From Phaeodactylibacter sp. (lineage in GTDB: Bacteria; Bacteroidota; Bacteroidia; Chitinophagales; Saprospiraceae), in the NCBI GenBank assembly GCA_024102975.1, contig JAGFJD010000448.1, forward strand, positions 27,502 through 91,501: 64,000 nt of DNA. Direction: 5' to 3'. The notes under the pieces were generated by a model that worked only from the letters and a program-made list of their open reading frames with translations, did not search any database and had not been told where the DNA came from. This document shows positions 63,296 through 64,000 of the stretch, piece after piece; within the stretch, counting starts at the first letter, position 1, and the number at the start of each line of letters is the position of its first letter. The translations under genes and the position numbers were made by a program.

Positions 63296-64000
63296 ATGAC
63301 AACTGGGATAAGAAGTAATATTTTCCTGTCGTTCGTTTGCATGTGCTTATGCTTTTTCAGCCATGCACAGATCATTTTTACGGAAATCAACTTCAATCCA
63401 ACTTGCCCTTTCGACGATTGTGAGTATGTAGAAATAAAAAACAACGGCAGCAACACAATAGATATTTCTGGATGGCAAATAGTGGACAATGCGAGTACGC
63501 CCAATGTATTCACTTTTCCTGCCACTACCATTATCAGTCCGGGAGAGTATATCGTGATAGCTGATGATGATTTAGCTTTCAATGCAGCATATCCAGGCGT
63601 CATAAACCAGGTGCAGGTGTTTTTCGGAGTTCCCCCTTTGAATAACAGTCCCGGCGATGTATTACAACTTCTGGATGATGGGGGAGGAGTTCAGGCTTCG
63701 GCATCCTACCTGGGTAACGGACCGGGTAATGGTGACGGGAATTCCCTGAATCTGGAGTCGGAATCACCGACAGGTGAACCCCCGTCACCAGGAAATATTC
63801 AAGGTTCTCTCCCTATCAAGCTTATTTCCTTTTCGGCAGCAGAAAAAATTATGTCCATCCACCTCTCCTGGCGCACCGCCACCGAACAAAACAACGACTA
63901 CATGGCCGTCGAGCGCTCCGCCGACGGCGCCAAATTCACCGAGCTGGGCCGGGTGAAGGGCGCGGGCACCACCCACGAGCCCCAGGAATACACCTTCATT
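63296..64000 (+). CDS. Lamin-tail-domain secreted protein, N-terminal part (runs off window)
   Basis: The frame opens at the ATG 63296 and stays open to the window end (235 codons). A signal peptide (IFLSFVCMCLCFFSHA) precedes a lamin-tail domain (residues about 30-150): TEINFNPTCPFDDCEYVEIK, ISGWQIVDNASTPNVFTFPA, GEYIVIADDDLAFN, NNSPGDVLQLLDDGG. Then comes the linker LPIKLISFSAAEKIMSIHLS that opens an Ig-like domain (NDYMAVERSADGAKFTEL), very common before T9SS sorting domains. The base composition is AT-rich up to about 63845 and GC-rich after, suggesting a domain fusion. A T9SS tail is expected beyond the window. Confidence 0.85.
   Translation, partial: MTTGIRSNIFLSFVCMCLCFFSHAQIIFTEINFNPTCPFDDCEYVEIKNNGSNTIDISGWQIVDNASTPNVFTFPATTIISPGEYIVIADDDLAFNAAYPGVINQVQVFFGVPPLNNSPGDVLQLLDDGGGVQASASYLGNGPGNGDGNSLNLESESPTGEPPSPGNIQGSLPIKLISFSAAEKIMSIHLSWRTATEQNNDYMAVERSADGAKFTELGRVKGAGTTHEPQEYTFI

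Overview
The window looks like chromosome of a fairly GC-rich Bacteroidota, most plausibly a Saprospiria/Lewinella-type marine or sludge bacterium. The evidence is several secreted proteins with C-terminal type IX secretion (T9SS) sorting domains, a TonB-receptor/DUF4249 lipoprotein pair, the Bacteroidota-specific block rpmB-rpmG-DUF4295-ftsY, and promoter boxes of the TAnnTTTG type instead of Shine-Dalgarno leaders. Taxonomy is inferred from gene content only; no 16S is present.

Layout. 1-9.5 kb: an S41-like peptidase fragment, a 10-bp tandem array, a small lipoprotein, a TPR histidine kinase with a LytTR regulator, and a run of unfamiliar envelope proteins. 9.9-18.7 kb (minus strand): rmlD, a membrane protein/GNAT pair, then an SsnA-type amidohydrolase, an XdhD-type molybdenum hydroxylase, a threonine-synthase-like PLP enzyme and a Ppx/GppA phosphatase. 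18.9-25.5 kb: envelope and T9SS cargo proteins and a stress-type unit Hsp20-lipoprotein-CBS-CBS. 25.9-35.2 kb: DUF4249/TonB receptor, retropepsin-like protein, a wrecked restriction-modification locus, MscS, CvpA, and a phosphoglycerate-dehydrogenase-like enzyme. 35.4-46.5 kb: a PLP lyase, a YgfK-type flavin/Fe-S oxidoreductase, a patch of broken accessory genes, then arcC-ygeY-ygeW. 47-49 kb: tRNA-Arg, rpmB, rpmG, DUF4295, ftsY. 49.7-64 kb: FGGY kinase, class V aminotransferase, frameshifted YceI, PhoX, di-haem peroxidase, HU/SPOR protein, metH and a lamin-tail protein running off the end.

How genes work together. SsnA, XdhD, YgfK, carbamate kinase, YgeY and YgeW are the components of the Escherichia coli yge/ygf ('selenium-associated') cluster, which has been linked to breakdown of purines/urate through carbamoylated intermediates to carbamoyl phosphate and ATP. 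Here they are split into two loci about 19 kb apart and accompanied by two fold-II PLP enzymes, in the place where E. coli has the lyase YgeX. This is the most coherent metabolic system in the window.

The second theme is an unusually rich set of small non-coding hairpin elements. Four copies of a 104-nt twin-hairpin repeat lie in the same orientation, with base-paired substitutions in the divergent copy. Two elements have TTAAAAAATAA termini. One 145-nt element interrupts a CHAT-like gene. A 243-nt MITE-like element abuts the ygeW stop codon. A 105-nt G/C palindrome is inserted in frame inside metH. A short structured insertion has duplicated the 3' end of the tRNA-Arg gene. Several mark gene truncations. 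All functional statements are inferred from reading the sequence; no database search was run.
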